Assembly: GCA_023411215.1 (NCBI GenBank)
Contig: JAEYOY010000050.1
Span: 1-41,563 of the forward strand
DNA from: Bacillota bacterium
Lineage (GTDB): Bacteria > Bacillota > Clostridia > Lachnospirales > Lachnospiraceae
DNA: 41,563 nucleotides
Direction: 5' to 3'
Positions 6,967-15,801 of this stretch are shown here, piece after piece (within the stretch, counting starts at the first letter, position 1; each line of letters opens with the position of its first letter). The notes beneath the pieces were generated by a model. The model was not told where the DNA came from, did no database searches, and saw only the letters and a list, made by a program, of their open reading frames with translations. A program made the position numbers and the translations under genes.

Positions 6967-8313
6967 ATGATGGGTAAATATTTTGGAACAGATGGCTTCC
7001 GCGGTGAGGCAAATGTCAATCTGACAGTAATGCATGCATATAAAGTGGGAAGATTCTTGGGACACTATTACGGTAAGGAGCATAAGGCGAATATTGTAAT
7101 AGGAAAGGACACAAGACGAAGCAGCTACATGTTTGAGTATTCCCTGGTGGCTGGATTGACAGCAAGCGGAGCAGACGTATATCTGTTACATGTAACCCCA
7201 ACACCAAGCATATCATACGTAGTACGGAGTGAAGGCTTTGACTGTGGTATAATGATTTCGGCCAGTCATAATCCCTATTACGATAACGGTATCAAAGTAA
7301 TCAATGGAAATGGTTATAAGCTGGAGGCTGAGGTAGAGGATTTAATTGAAGCTTATATTGACAGTGAGGAAGATAATCTTCCCTTTGCAACCAGAGAGAA
7401 CATAGGAAGGACGGTTGATTATGCTATCGGAAGAAATCGTTACATAGGTTACCTCATATCACTGGCTACCAGATCCTTCTCTGACAAGCGTGTCGGCCTT
7501 GATCTTGCCAATGGTGCTGCTACCACCGTTGCTAAGGGTGTCTTTGATGCACTCGGTGCTAAGACCTTTGTAATCAACAGTGAACCGAACGGCACTAATA
7601 TTAATTCTAACTGCGGTTCCACTCATATAGAACATTTGCAAAAATTTGTTGTGGAGAATAAACTGGATGTCGGTTTTGCATATGATGGAGATGCAGATCG
7701 TTGTTTAGCTGTGGATGAAAAGGGAAATATATTAGACGGAGATTTGATCATGTATCTTTGCAGTGTCTATATGAAGAGCCGCAATGACTTGAAGAATAAC
7801 ACCGTAGTCACCACCATTATGTCTAATCTTGGTCTCTATAAGGCATTGGATAACAAGGGGATTAAGTACGAGAAGACTGCCGTGGGTGATAAATATGTAT
7901 ATGAGAATATGATGGCAAATGGCCACTCCATCGGAGGAGAACAATCTGGCCATATCATTTTCAGTAAGCATGCAACCACGGGTGACGGAGTACTTACCTC
8001 TTTGAAGATTATGGAGGTTATGCTGGAGAGTAAAGCACCGTTATCGGAGCTTCTGAAGGAAATCACAATCTATCCTCAGCTTATGGTGAATGTCAAGGTA
8101 CATAACAAGAAAGCGGTGAAGGATGACTCAGTTGTTATGGCAGCAGTAAGTGAGGCAGAGAAGGAGTTGGGTAATGATGGACGGATCTTGGTCCGGGAAA
8201 GCGGTACAGAGCCTGTAGTCCGCGTTATGGTAGAGGCAGCTTCGGAAGAAATCTGCTGTACATTGGTGGATCAGGTCGTAGAAGTGATGAAGTCGCAGGG
8301 GCATGTAAAGTAG
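6967..8313 (+). CDS. glmM: Phosphoglucosamine mutase GlmM
   Basis: GlmM interconverts glucosamine-6-phosphate and glucosamine-1-phosphate, feeding UDP-GlcNAc for peptidoglycan and teichoic acid synthesis. It is a 448-aa alpha-D-phosphohexomutase. The N-terminus GKYFGTDGFRGEAN is GlmM-like, the phosphoserine loop is ISASHNPYYDNGIK (Ser100), the metal loop is YDGDADRCLAVD, the sugar-binding loop is GGEQSGHIIF, and the phosphate-binding loop is RESGTEPVVRVM. A GGAAAGGA ribosome binding site precedes ATG 6967; the next codon is also ATG (6970), so the start could be one residue later. It stands alone between the SASP terminator and the trigger-factor promoter. Confidence 0.96.
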   Translation: MMGKYFGTDGFRGEANVNLTVMHAYKVGRFLGHYYGKEHKANIVIGKDTRRSSYMFEYSLVAGLTASGADVYLLHVTPTPSISYVVRSEGFDCGIMISASHNPYYDNGIKVINGNGYKLEAEVEDLIEAYIDSEEDNLPFATRENIGRTVDYAIGRNRYIGYLISLATRSFSDKRVGLDLANGAATTVAKGVFDALGAKTFVINSEPNGTNINSNCGSTHIEHLQKFVVENKLDVGFAYDGDADRCLAVDEKGNILDGDLIMYLCSVYMKSRNDLKNNTVVTTIMSNLGLYKALDNKGIKYEKTAVGDKYVYENMMANGHSIGGEQSGHIIFSKHATTGDGVLTSLKIMEVMLESKAPLSELLKEITIYPQLMVNVKVHNKKAVKDDSVVMAAVSEAEKELGNDGRILVRESGTEPVVRVMVEAASEEICCTLVDQVVEVMKSQGHVK

Positions 8314-8392
8314 AAGAAATACTATATTTATTTTAAACTTTTTAATAAAAAAGCTTTAAACAAAAATAAAAATGGTATTTACAGAAAGCATA

Positions 8393-8401
8393 TGTTATAA
8401 T
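8393..8401 (+). promoter_or_regulatory. Extended -10 promoter for tig
   Basis: TG-n-TATAAT (TG 8393-8394, TATAAT 8396-8401) about 170 bp upstream of tig. No good -35 is present, fitting an extended -10 element. The resulting leader contains a possible stem, TACTTTTGC (8440-8448) with GCAAAAAGTA (8478-8487). Confidence 0.5.
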
Positions 8402-8571
8402 ATACTAATGTCAAAATATCTGCAAACGCAGAAACTAAGTACTTTTGCATTAGAAGCGTATGAAATGAACATAAATAGCAAAAAGTAAGATGCAGAATAT
8501 GCTTGGAAGATAAAGTCTTTCAGGACGAATAAGAGGGATTAAACTGTCCCAACATACTAGGAGGATTCAAA

Positions 8572-9858
8572 ATGAGTTTACAGGTTGAAAAATTAGAGAA
8601 AAATATGGCAAAGCTTACAATAGAGGCTTCCGCTGAGGAATTTGAGAGTGCTTTAGAGAAAGCGTATCAGAAGAACAGAAACAAGATCAATGTTCAGGGC
8701 TTCCGTAAGGGTAAGGCTCCTCGTGCCATTATCGAGAAGATGTATGGCGCAAGTATTCTTTATGAGGATGCAGCAAACGAGATAATTCCAGAGGCTTATG
8801 AGAAGGCTGCCAGTGAAAGCGGTCTTGAGATCGTATCCAGACCTGACATTGATGTAGTTCAGGTAGAGAAGGGTAAAAGCTTCATCTTTACAGCAGAAGT
8901 TGCTTTAAAACCGGAAGTAACCTTAGGTACCTATAAAGGAATTAAGGTAGAGAAGAAGGAAGCTGAAGTAACAGAAGATGAGATTATGGCTCAGATTGAT
9001 AAAGAGCGTGAGCAGAATTCCAGAACCATCACCATAGAGGATAGAGCTGTTCAGGATGGCGATATTACTGTAATCGACTTTGAAGGCTTTGTAGACGGAG
9101 TTGCTTTTGAAGGTGGTAAAGGTGAGAATTACTCTCTTACCATAGGCTCTCATTCCTTCATAGATACCTTTGAGGAGCAGTTAATCGGCAAGGAAATCGG
9201 CGAAGAGACAGAGGTTAATGTTACTTTCCCTGCAGAGTATCAGGCGAAGGAATTAGCGGGTAAGCCGGCATTATTTAAGGTTACCGTCAAAGAGATCAAA
9301 GTAAAAGAGCTTCCTGAGTTAGATGATGATTTCGCACAGGATGTATCTGAATTTGATACTTTGAATGAATATAAAGAGAATATCAAGGCTACAATTAAGG
9401 AAAGTAAAGAAAAAGAATTAAAGACAGCAAAAGAAAACGAGATAGTGGATAAGATTATCGAAGGAACCACCATGGATATTCCTGAGCCGATGATCGCTGC
9501 CCAGGTTAATCAGATGGCAGAGGATTTTGCTCAGAGAATGCAGTATCAGGGACTTTCCCTCGAGCAGTATTTCCAGTTTACTGGTATGGACGCAAAGAAG
9601 TTCATGGAGACCTTAAAGCCTCAGGCACTTAAGCGTATCCAGAGCAGATTGGTATTAGAAGCAGTAGCAAAGGCAGAGAAGATCGAAGTGTCCGAAGAGG
9701 AGATGGAGAAAGAGCTTACAGAGATGTCTTCCATGTATCAGATGGAATTAGATAAATTAAAGGAATTAATCGGCGAGAAGGAAAAAGAGCAGATTAAAGC
9801 TGACATTGCTGTTCAGAAGGCAGTAGACTTTGTAGTTGCTGAGTCAGAGGAAGTATAA
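8572..9858 (+). CDS. tig: Trigger factor, ribosome-associated chaperone / peptidyl-prolyl isomerase
   Basis: Trigger factor binds the ribosome near the peptide exit tunnel and helps fold nascent chains. At 428 aa it has the full three-domain length. The N-terminal ribosome-binding domain has the loop GFRKGKAPRAIIEKMYG (residues about 43-59). The FKBP-type PPIase domain follows (DGDITVIDFEGFVDGVAFEGGKGENY), then the C-terminal helical chaperone arms, rich in Glu and Lys. AGGAGG lies 7 nt before the ATG. It heads the conserved clostridial order tig-clpP-clpX-engB. A pair of small hairpins separates it from clpP. Confidence 0.97.
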   Translation: MSLQVEKLEKNMAKLTIEASAEEFESALEKAYQKNRNKINVQGFRKGKAPRAIIEKMYGASILYEDAANEIIPEAYEKAASESGLEIVSRPDIDVVQVEKGKSFIFTAEVALKPEVTLGTYKGIKVEKKEAEVTEDEIMAQIDKEREQNSRTITIEDRAVQDGDITVIDFEGFVDGVAFEGGKGENYSLTIGSHSFIDTFEEQLIGKEIGEETEVNVTFPAEYQAKELAGKPALFKVTVKEIKVKELPELDDDFAQDVSEFDTLNEYKENIKATIKESKEKELKTAKENEIVDKIIEGTTMDIPEPMIAAQVNQMAEDFAQRMQYQGLSLEQYFQFTGMDAKKFMETLKPQALKRIQSRLVLEAVAKAEKIEVSEEEMEKELTEMSSMYQMELDKLKELIGEKEKEQIKADIAVQKAVDFVVAESEEV

Positions 9859-9880
9859 GAATTCGAACTAGAACCCCATG

Positions 9881-9897
9881 CTGCATCTTCGATGCAG
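9881..9897 (+). repeat. Small hairpin CTGCATC/GATGCAG after tig
   Basis: A 7-bp perfect stem with a 3-nt loop, 22 bp after the tig stop. Its core GCATC-ttc-GATGC is the reverse complement of the same element at 19285-19297. Confidence 0.6.
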
Positions 9898-9902
9898 TTC
9901 AA

Positions 9903-9929
9903 AGTGTGAAGATTCATTTTCTTCACACT
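9903..9929 (+). terminator. Hairpin between tig and clpP
   Basis: AGTGTGAAGA/TCTTCACACT, a perfect 10-bp stem with a 7-nt loop. No U-tract follows, so it is more likely a processing or attenuating hairpin than a full terminator. Confidence 0.5.
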
Positions 9930-9955
9930 AATCATTTGATAAGGAGGATAAATGT

Positions 9956-10537
9956 ATGAGTTTAGTACCTTATGTCATTGAACAAACGAGTCGTGGTGAG
10001 AGAAGTTATGATATCTATTCCAGATTATTAAAGGAAAGAATCATTTTCCTTGGAGAAGAAGTTAACGATGTAACTGCCAGCTTAATCGTTGCGCAGCTGT
10101 TATTTTTAGAGTCAGAGGATCCTGGCAAGGATATTAATTTCTATATCAATAGTCCGGGTGGGTCTGTTACTGCAGGTATGGCAATCTATGATACGATGAA
10201 TTATATTAAATGTGATGTATCTACCATCTGTATTGGTATGGCAGCGAGCATGGGTGCCTTCCTCTTATCTGGCGGTACAAAGGGTAAGAGATTTGGACTT
10301 CCCAATGCGGAAGTTATGATTCATCAACCCTCCGGCGGTGCCAAAGGCCAGGCTACCGATATTAAGATTGTGGCAGATAACATTATTAAGACTAGAAGAA
10401 AGCTCAATGAGATCCTTGCAGCAAATACAGGCAAGCCGCTTGAAGTCATTGAGGTTGATACAGAAAGAGATTTTTATATGAGTGCAGAAGAAGCTCGTGA
10501 TTACGGAATTATCGATGGTATTTTAGCACACAGATAA
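9956..10537 (+). CDS. clpP: ATP-dependent Clp protease proteolytic subunit
   Basis: This 193-aa serine peptidase forms the 14-mer degradation chamber. The catalytic triad is in its standard numbering: Ser98 in GMAASMGAF, His123 in MIHQPSGG and Asp172 in TERDFYMS. The N-terminus MSLVPYVIEQTSRGERSYDIYSRLL is typical, so no long propeptide is present. AAGGAGG precedes the start; a second ATG at 9952 is out of frame. It lies 39 bp upstream of its unfoldase partner clpX and is expected to be co-transcribed with it. Confidence 0.98.
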   Translation: MSLVPYVIEQTSRGERSYDIYSRLLKERIIFLGEEVNDVTASLIVAQLLFLESEDPGKDINFYINSPGGSVTAGMAIYDTMNYIKCDVSTICIGMAASMGAFLLSGGTKGKRFGLPNAEVMIHQPSGGAKGQATDIKIVADNIIKTRRKLNEILAANTGKPLEVIEVDTERDFYMSAEEARDYGIIDGILAHR

Positions 10538-10576
10538 AATCAACCCTATTAAGCAGAGAGAAGAGGTGATAAGGCA

Positions 10577-11872
10577 GTGGCAGGAAAGGTAGATGACAGA
10601 AAACAACTAAGATGCTCCTTTTGTAATAAAACTCAGGACCAGGTAAGAAAATTGATTGCTGGACCGGGTGTCTATATATGTGATGAATGTATTGAGATAT
10701 GCAGCGAGATTATTGAAGAAGAATTTGAAGGTGAACCTGTAGTTAACACAGACATCAACCTATTGAAACCCGCGGAGATCAAGGCTTTCTTAGATCAGCA
10801 TGTAGTTGGGCAGAATGAAGCAAAGAAGGTTCTGGCTGTCTCTGTATATAATCATTACAAACGAGTGCTTGTTGAAAAGGATTTGGATGTTGAGCTACAG
10901 AAGAGTAATATCCTAATGATTGGCCCTACCGGTTCCGGTAAGACTTATCTGGCTCAAACCCTGGCTAAATTATTGAATGTACCCTTCGCAATTGCAGATG
11001 CGACTGCACTGACCGAGGCGGGATATGTAGGTGAAGATGTTGAAAATATCCTATTAAAAATCATCCAGGCTGCAGACTTTGATATTGAGCGCGCAGAGTA
11101 CGGTATTATTTATATCGACGAGATAGACAAAATAACCAGAAAATCAGAGAATACCTCTATTACAAGAGATGTATCCGGTGAAGGTGTACAGCAGGCACTT
11201 TTAAAGATCCTAGAGGGTACGGTTGCCTCCGTTCCGCCGCAGGGTGGAAGAAAGCATCCTCATCAGGAATTTATTCAAATTGATACCACAAATATTTTAT
11301 TCATTTGTGGCGGTGCATTTGATGGCCTGGAGAAAATTATTGAAGCTCGTACCGGGCAGAAATCCATTGGCTTTAATGCTCAGATTGTTGAGAAGAACAA
11401 AACAAATGTAGGTGAGTTGTTCCGTCAGGTGATGCCGCAGGATATGATTAAATTCGGTCTTATTCCTGAATTTGTAGGACGTGTGCCGGTTACGGTAGCA
11501 CTTGATATGCTGGATGAAGAGGCATTGGTTCGTATTTTAACCGAGCCGAAGAATGCTATTACTAAGCAGTATAAGAAGCTGTTCGAGCTGGACGGTGTTG
11601 AACTAGAATTTGAAGAGGGTGCTCTGGATGAGATCGCAAAGCAGTCCTTCAAGAGAAAAATTGGTGCAAGAGGACTTCGTGCTATTATGGAGAATGTTAT
11701 GATGGATTCTATGTATAATATTCCTTCCGATGCGAATGCAACCAAGTGCATTATTACAAGGGACGCAGTTCTTGGCAAAGAGAAGCCTACGATCGTACTT
11801 TCTGATGAAGTAGTAACCAGAAAACCGATTGTGAAGCGTAGTACAAAAAAGAGTAAAGACGAGATAGCATAA
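10577..11872 (+). CDS. clpX: ATP-dependent Clp protease ATP-binding subunit ClpX
   Basis: ClpX is the AAA+ unfoldase that feeds substrates to ClpP. It is 431 aa and starts with GTG at 10577 (MAGKVDDRKQLRCSFC). The zinc finger has CSFC and CDEC pairs (residues about 11-40). Walker A is GPTGSGKT, the pore loop is GYVGEDVEN, Walker B is IIYIDEID, and the C-terminal small domain contains GARGLRAIMENVM. An IGF-type loop for ClpP docking is visible as KSIGFNAQ. GAGGTG serves as ribosome binding site. engB begins only 32 bp later, so the two are probably co-transcribed. Confidence 0.98.
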   Translation: MAGKVDDRKQLRCSFCNKTQDQVRKLIAGPGVYICDECIEICSEIIEEEFEGEPVVNTDINLLKPAEIKAFLDQHVVGQNEAKKVLAVSVYNHYKRVLVEKDLDVELQKSNILMIGPTGSGKTYLAQTLAKLLNVPFAIADATALTEAGYVGEDVENILLKIIQAADFDIERAEYGIIYIDEIDKITRKSENTSITRDVSGEGVQQALLKILEGTVASVPPQGGRKHPHQEFIQIDTTNILFICGGAFDGLEKIIEARTGQKSIGFNAQIVEKNKTNVGELFRQVMPQDMIKFGLIPEFVGRVPVTVALDMLDEEALVRILTEPKNAITKQYKKLFELDGVELEFEEGALDEIAKQSFKRKIGARGLRAIMENVMMDSMYNIPSDANATKCIITRDAVLGKEKPTIVLSDEVVTRKPIVKRSTKKSKDEIA

Positions 11873-11904
11873 TAAAGTCTGTCTTTATAAGTGAGGGATG
11901 ATTA

Positions 11905-12537
11905 ATGATTATAAAAAGTGTGGGTTTGGAGACGGTATGTGGAATTACCAGTGTGCTGCCGGTTAATGATAAGCCGGAGGTGGCATTTGCAGGGAAATCC
12001 AATGTCGGTAAATCATCCTTAATCAATGCCCTTATGAATAGAAAATCCCTTGCGAGAACCTCTGGTCAGCCTGGTAAGACGCAGACGATTAACTTCTATA
12101 ATATTAATGATGCTCTATATTATGTAGATCTGCCGGGTTATGGATATGCCAAGGTATCAGGAACCACGAAGGAAAAATGGGGAAAGATGATCGAAAACTA
12201 TCTGAAGACCTCAGGTCAGCTTAAGATGATCTTCCTTCTATTGGATATCCGTCATGAGCCTTCTGCTAACGATAAGAGTATGTATGACTGGATCTTATAT
12301 CAAGGATTTCACCCGGTCATCATTGCGACCAAGCTGGATAAGATAAATCGCAGTCAGATACAAAAGCAGGTAAAAATTATTAAAGAGGGTTTGCAGGTAG
12401 TACCTGGAACGAAGATATTCCCCTTTTCTGCCACTAGTAAACAGGGCAGGGAGGAAATCTGGGCATGTATCGAAGAGATTTGTTTCACGCCACAGGAACC
12501 TGAGATCTTGGAAGAAGTGTCGGACAAATCGGAGTGA
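11905..12537 (+). CDS. engB: Ribosome biogenesis GTP-binding protein EngB/YsxC
   Basis: This 210-aa TRAFAC-class GTPase is needed for 50S subunit assembly. The G motifs are seen in order: G1 GKSNVGKSS, G2 region SGQPGKTQT, G3 DLPGYGYA, G4 TKLDK, and G5 FSATSKQG. The GYGYAKVS stretch after G3 is characteristic of EngB. It is the last gene of the tig-clpP-clpX-engB run; in many Firmicutes lonA sits between clpX and engB, but not here. A palindromic region follows and separates it from the convergent DUF4364 operon. Confidence 0.96.
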   Translation: MIIKSVGLETVCGITSVLPVNDKPEVAFAGKSNVGKSSLINALMNRKSLARTSGQPGKTQTINFYNINDALYYVDLPGYGYAKVSGTTKEKWGKMIENYLKTSGQLKMIFLLLDIRHEPSANDKSMYDWILYQGFHPVIIATKLDKINRSQIQKQVKIIKEGLQVVPGTKIFPFSATSKQGREEIWACIEEICFTPQEPEILEEVSDKSE

Positions 12538-12598
12538 GTAAACTGATAAAATGAATGATATATTTAAGTCAGTGACACGGACATTAATATAATGTACG

Positions 12599-12625
12599 AT
12601 AGAAAGTATGTTTCGCGAACTTTCT
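12599..12625 (+). terminator. Hairpin after engB
   Basis: ATAGAAAGT/ACTTTCTAT, a 9-bp perfect stem with an 11-nt loop, about 60 bp after the engB stop, followed by a T-containing tail. Confidence 0.6.
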
Positions 12626-12632
12626 ATTGTTC

Positions 12633-12680
12633 TGCATAAGGAAAGGCATCGCTTAGCTAAGCGATGCCTTTCCTTATGCA
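12633..12680. repeat. Perfect 48-bp palindrome
   Basis: The 24-base arm beginning TGCATAAGGAAAGGC is followed directly by its exact reverse complement ending at 12680, with the centre at TTAG|CTAA and no spacer. It lies between convergent genes (engB + and DUF4364 -), so it probably acts as a bidirectional transcript end, although no long T-run follows on either side. Confidence 0.9.
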
Positions 12681-12764
12681 GTTTAAATGAGTTATATCAA
12701 GGACATATAAAGATTACGACCCTGACTCTTCTGACTTGATAATATCAGTTTTTGATCAAATTGC

Positions 12765-13280
12765 TTATAATAGCATAGACATCAGATGTGCATAGACATC
12801 TGAACTTTTTTCTCTCCAGTTGTTGCAGAGGCTTTTGGCTTCTTCCTGAGTTGTGACAAGGAGAGTCAGATCGATAATGGGGGAATCCCGTTCAATAACA
12901 CTAAGGTGAGCAGCAAATTCGCCCTTTTTTACCTGATAGTATTCAGCCTGAGTGGATACCTCTGCTTGAAGCTCGTATTTATTCTCTAACAGATAAGCTT
13001 CAATATCTTCCTTTATACCGGTGGATATCATGTTGTCAAAAAGGAGAAGTGTCTCATTTCCGCTATCTGTAATACGATACAAGGTGCTGTTGCGAATTAT
13101 TTTTGTTGTTATATAGGCATCATCAATCAATTCCGAGATGGCCCTTTGGAGGTTAAAATAATTGGTGTATTCCTTTTCCAATATAAATGTAGTCAATTGA
13201 GCATTGGTTAAAGGAAAGTTAACTCTACTCAGGATATAGAGTATCATAAGCTTATATAACATAAAGGTATCGGATTGCAT
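12765..13280 (-). CDS. DUF4364 family protein, winged-helix-like
   Basis: A 171-aa protein that I recognise as DUF4364, a family frequent in Clostridia. The first 80 residues (YKLMILYILSRVNFPLTNAQLTTFILE, then LQRAISELIDDAYI and YRITDSGNETL) resemble a winged-helix DNA-binding fold of the PadR/MarR kind. The C-terminal half is a small alpha/beta domain with no motif that I can name. A role as transcription regulator is an inference from the fold. AGGAGG lies 6 nt before the ATG. It is the last gene of a minus-strand operon, 16 bp after the radical SAM gene. Confidence 0.85.
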   Translation of the reverse strand: MQSDTFMLYKLMILYILSRVNFPLTNAQLTTFILEKEYTNYFNLQRAISELIDDAYITTKIIRNSTLYRITDSGNETLLLFDNMISTGIKEDIEAYLLENKYELQAEVSTQAEYYQVKKGEFAAHLSVIERDSPIIDLTLLVTTQEEAKSLCNNWREKSSDVYAHLMSMLL

Positions 13281-13296
13281 TGCTAACCTCCTTTGA

Positions 13297-14235
13297 TCAG
13301 ATCGGGCAATTATATAATTTCCCTTGATAAGTATCCCGTTCCTTCATCTGGCTGTGTATTCGGTTGAGCACAAGCTTTTTATTACCGCTCCACAACGGAG
13401 AAAGTAATAAATTCTTAGGACCGTCGCCGGTAATTCGATGAATAACAAGTTCCTTCGGAAGACGCTCAATGCAGGAGATGACAATATCAACATAAGCGTC
13501 TAAGGTGAGCTCCTCCTGCAGACTGCCTTCTTCATAAGACCGTCCGAGATCGGTTCCTTTTAATATATGCAATAGCTGCAATTTAATTCCTTGGACCGGC
13601 AGGGTGGATATATATTCCATGGTCTTTAACATATCATGTTTTGACTCCTTTGGCAAGCCCAGAATGGTATGAACGATGACCGGAATTCCATACTGATGGA
13701 GTGAGTGGACGCATTCCTCGAATACTTTAAGAGGATATCCCCTTCGAATAAAAGCTGCGGTTTGTTCATGACTTGTCTGTAGTCCAAGCTCAATCCAGAC
13801 AGGCTTAATCCGGTTCAACTCTGCAAGTAGAGCAAGAACCTCCTCGCTGACACAATCCGGTCTGGTGGCGATGGATAGGATAAGGATATCCGGATGGTTG
13901 ATCGCTTCTGAGAATATAGACCTTAGATATTCCACCGGAGCATAGGTATTCGTATAGGCCTGAAAATAGGCAATGTATCCGGTGTTCTCGGGGTCAACAA
14001 GCTTCGCCGCGACCTTAGCCTTGGCTTCCTCAATTTGCTTTTTTATATCAGGCTGAAAACCAGCAGCAAAATCGCCTGAGCCTCCCTCGGAGCAAAAGAT
14101 GCAACCACGTGTATCTTGTGTTCCATCCCGGTTCGGGCAGGTCATTCCTCCGTTCAGAGACAGCTTGTAGATCTTTCGACCGTAACACCTCTTTAGTTCA
14201 TAATCCAAGGAATGATATCTTTTCTGATCCCACAT
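13297..14235 (-). CDS. TIGR01212 family radical SAM protein (YhcC-like)
   Basis: A 312-aa radical SAM enzyme. The iron-sulfur cysteines are C33, C45 and C48 (CPNRDGTQDTRGCIFC), spaced C-x11-C-x2-C as in the TIGR01212/YhcC group, which is related to the Elp3-type radical SAM domain. Further family landmarks are YFQAYTNTYAP, ATRPDCVSEEVL and IELGLQTSHEQT. The substrate of this family is not established to my knowledge; an RNA- or cofactor-related reaction is often suspected. It starts 8 bp after the malic enzyme stop and precedes DUF4364, so all three are likely co-transcribed. Its ribosome binding site is weak, suggesting translational coupling. Confidence 0.92.
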   Translation of the reverse strand: MWDQKRYHSLDYELKRCYGRKIYKLSLNGGMTCPNRDGTQDTRGCIFCSEGGSGDFAAGFQPDIKKQIEEAKAKVAAKLVDPENTGYIAYFQAYTNTYAPVEYLRSIFSEAINHPDILILSIATRPDCVSEEVLALLAELNRIKPVWIELGLQTSHEQTAAFIRRGYPLKVFEECVHSLHQYGIPVIVHTILGLPKESKHDMLKTMEYISTLPVQGIKLQLLHILKGTDLGRSYEEGSLQEELTLDAYVDIVISCIERLPKELVIHRITGDGPKNLLLSPLWSGNKKLVLNRIHSQMKERDTYQGKLYNCPI

Positions 14236-14243
14236 ATTCTACT

Positions 14244-15398
14244 CTACTTTCTGATATATGCCTTTACTGCAGCACTTACCACGTCACTCACTCTGGTGTC
14301 AAAGGGCTGAGGCATAATATTATCTTCATTTAAATCACAGTCATCAACCAGACCGGCAATTGCCATGGCTGCAGCCAGCTTCATCTCCTCTGTTATTTGG
14401 GTTGCTCTGCCTTCTAGTGCACCACGAAAGATTCCGGGAAAGGCGACAACATTATTTACTTGATTGGGAAAATCAGAACGTCCGGTAGCAACAACCCGGG
14501 CACCTGCTTCTTTAGCAAGGTCCGGCATGATCTCAGGAGTTGGATTTGCCATTGCAAAAATAATTGCATCCTTGTTCATCGAGGAAACCATTTCCTGGGT
14601 AACGATATTCGGTGCGGATACTCCGACAAAAAGATCGGCGCCGACCAAGGCATCAGCCAAGGTACCTTTCTTATTCTCTAGATTTATAACAGAGAGCATT
14701 TTTTCTTGCATCCAGTTAAGATTCTTATATTCCTTTGATATAATTCCGTAGATATCACAAAGAAGAAGGTGTTTGAAGCCATAGGAAAGAAGTAATTTAG
14801 AGATAGCAATGCCTGCCGAACCGGCTCCGTTAACTACAATGCGGCATTCCTCTTTGCGTTTACCGGTAACCTTTAGGGCATTGATAGCAGCCGCAAGTAC
14901 CACGATCGCGGTACCGTGCTGATCGTCATGGAATACCGGAATATCAAGTAGGCTTTTCAGGCGCTCCTCTATTTCAAAGCATCTTGGAGCAGAGATATCT
15001 TCCAGATTAATCCCTCCAAAAGCAGGAGCGATGGCAACGATGGTCTTAATGATTTCCTCTGTATCCTGAGTGTCAAGACAGATCGGAATAGCATTCACTC
15101 CACCAAATTCCTTGAAAAGGACAGCTTTTCCTTCCATTACGGGCATAGCGGCATAGGGACCGATATTTCCGAGTCCAAGAACTGCACTGCCATCGGAGAT
15201 AACTGCGATTGTATTCGCTTTTATAGTATACCGGTACGCTGCCGATTTATCCTGTGCAATCACACGGCAGGGCTCTGCTACGCCCGGAGTGTACGCAATA
15301 GATAAATCATCTCTGGTATTCACCGGGCATTTTGATGTGATTTCCAGCTTCCCGCTCCATTCCTCATGCATCCTTAATGCTTGTTCGTTCAAATTCAT
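14244..15398 (-). CDS. NAD(P)-dependent malic enzyme
   Basis: Malic enzyme decarboxylates malate to pyruvate, giving NADH or NADPH. This is the short bacterial form (384 aa) without the phosphotransacetylase-like extension. The N-terminal catalytic domain has LSIAYTPGVAEPC and HDDQHGTAIVVLAA; the Rossmann domain has VVNGAGSAGIAISKLL; FAMANPTPEIMPD closes the active site. The frame can start at GTG 15410, but that GTG lies inside the GAGGTGG ribosome binding site, so the ATG at 15398 (MNLNEQALRMHEEW) is the better start. It heads the three-gene minus-strand operon. NAD versus NADP preference cannot be decided here. Confidence 0.94.
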   Translation of the reverse strand: MNLNEQALRMHEEWSGKLEITSKCPVNTRDDLSIAYTPGVAEPCRVIAQDKSAAYRYTIKANTIAVISDGSAVLGLGNIGPYAAMPVMEGKAVLFKEFGGVNAIPICLDTQDTEEIIKTIVAIAPAFGGINLEDISAPRCFEIEERLKSLLDIPVFHDDQHGTAIVVLAAAINALKVTGKRKEECRIVVNGAGSAGIAISKLLLSYGFKHLLLCDIYGIISKEYKNLNWMQEKMLSVINLENKKGTLADALVGADLFVGVSAPNIVTQEMVSSMNKDAIIFAMANPTPEIMPDLAKEAGARVVATGRSDFPNQVNNVVAFPGIFRGALEGRATQITEEMKLAAAMAIAGLVDDCDLNEDNIMPQPFDTRVSDVVSAAVKAYIRK

Positions 15399-15801
15399 AT
15401 ACAAATCCACCTCAAAGTTCTATATTTATTCGTCAACAAATAAGTTTTACAGCTATCATAGCACTCTGAAAAGTGTTAATCAAGATGATTTTATTCAGCA
15501 TTATTTATATACTGACAATTGTCGTTTCGAGTGACCATGGACATTGCGGAATGATTCTTATTATAAACAAAAGTGCTAAAATTGTGATTTATTATGACTA
15601 GGAGATATATAAGAGAGATAAAAGGAAAAATATAGGAATAATAGCACAATAGAAAATACTTTTCTTTCTATTTGAGTTGTTGTATAATGAAATATCATAT
15701 TAGGATAATCTATGGATAATTCCATCATGTAGTAATTCTGTATCATTTCTATATCGTAATTCCGTAAGAGAATCCAATCTAAGAGAAAAGGGGCTGTAAT
15801 T
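15399..15801. other. 400-bp divergent spacer between malic enzyme and rho
   Basis: AT-rich and without coding potential. A TATAAT at 15683-15688 lies about 115 bp before rho and is the only promoter-like element that stands out; its -35 is poor. A leader of about 110 nt would follow, which would leave room for regulation of rho, but I see no strong stem there. Confidence 0.45.
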
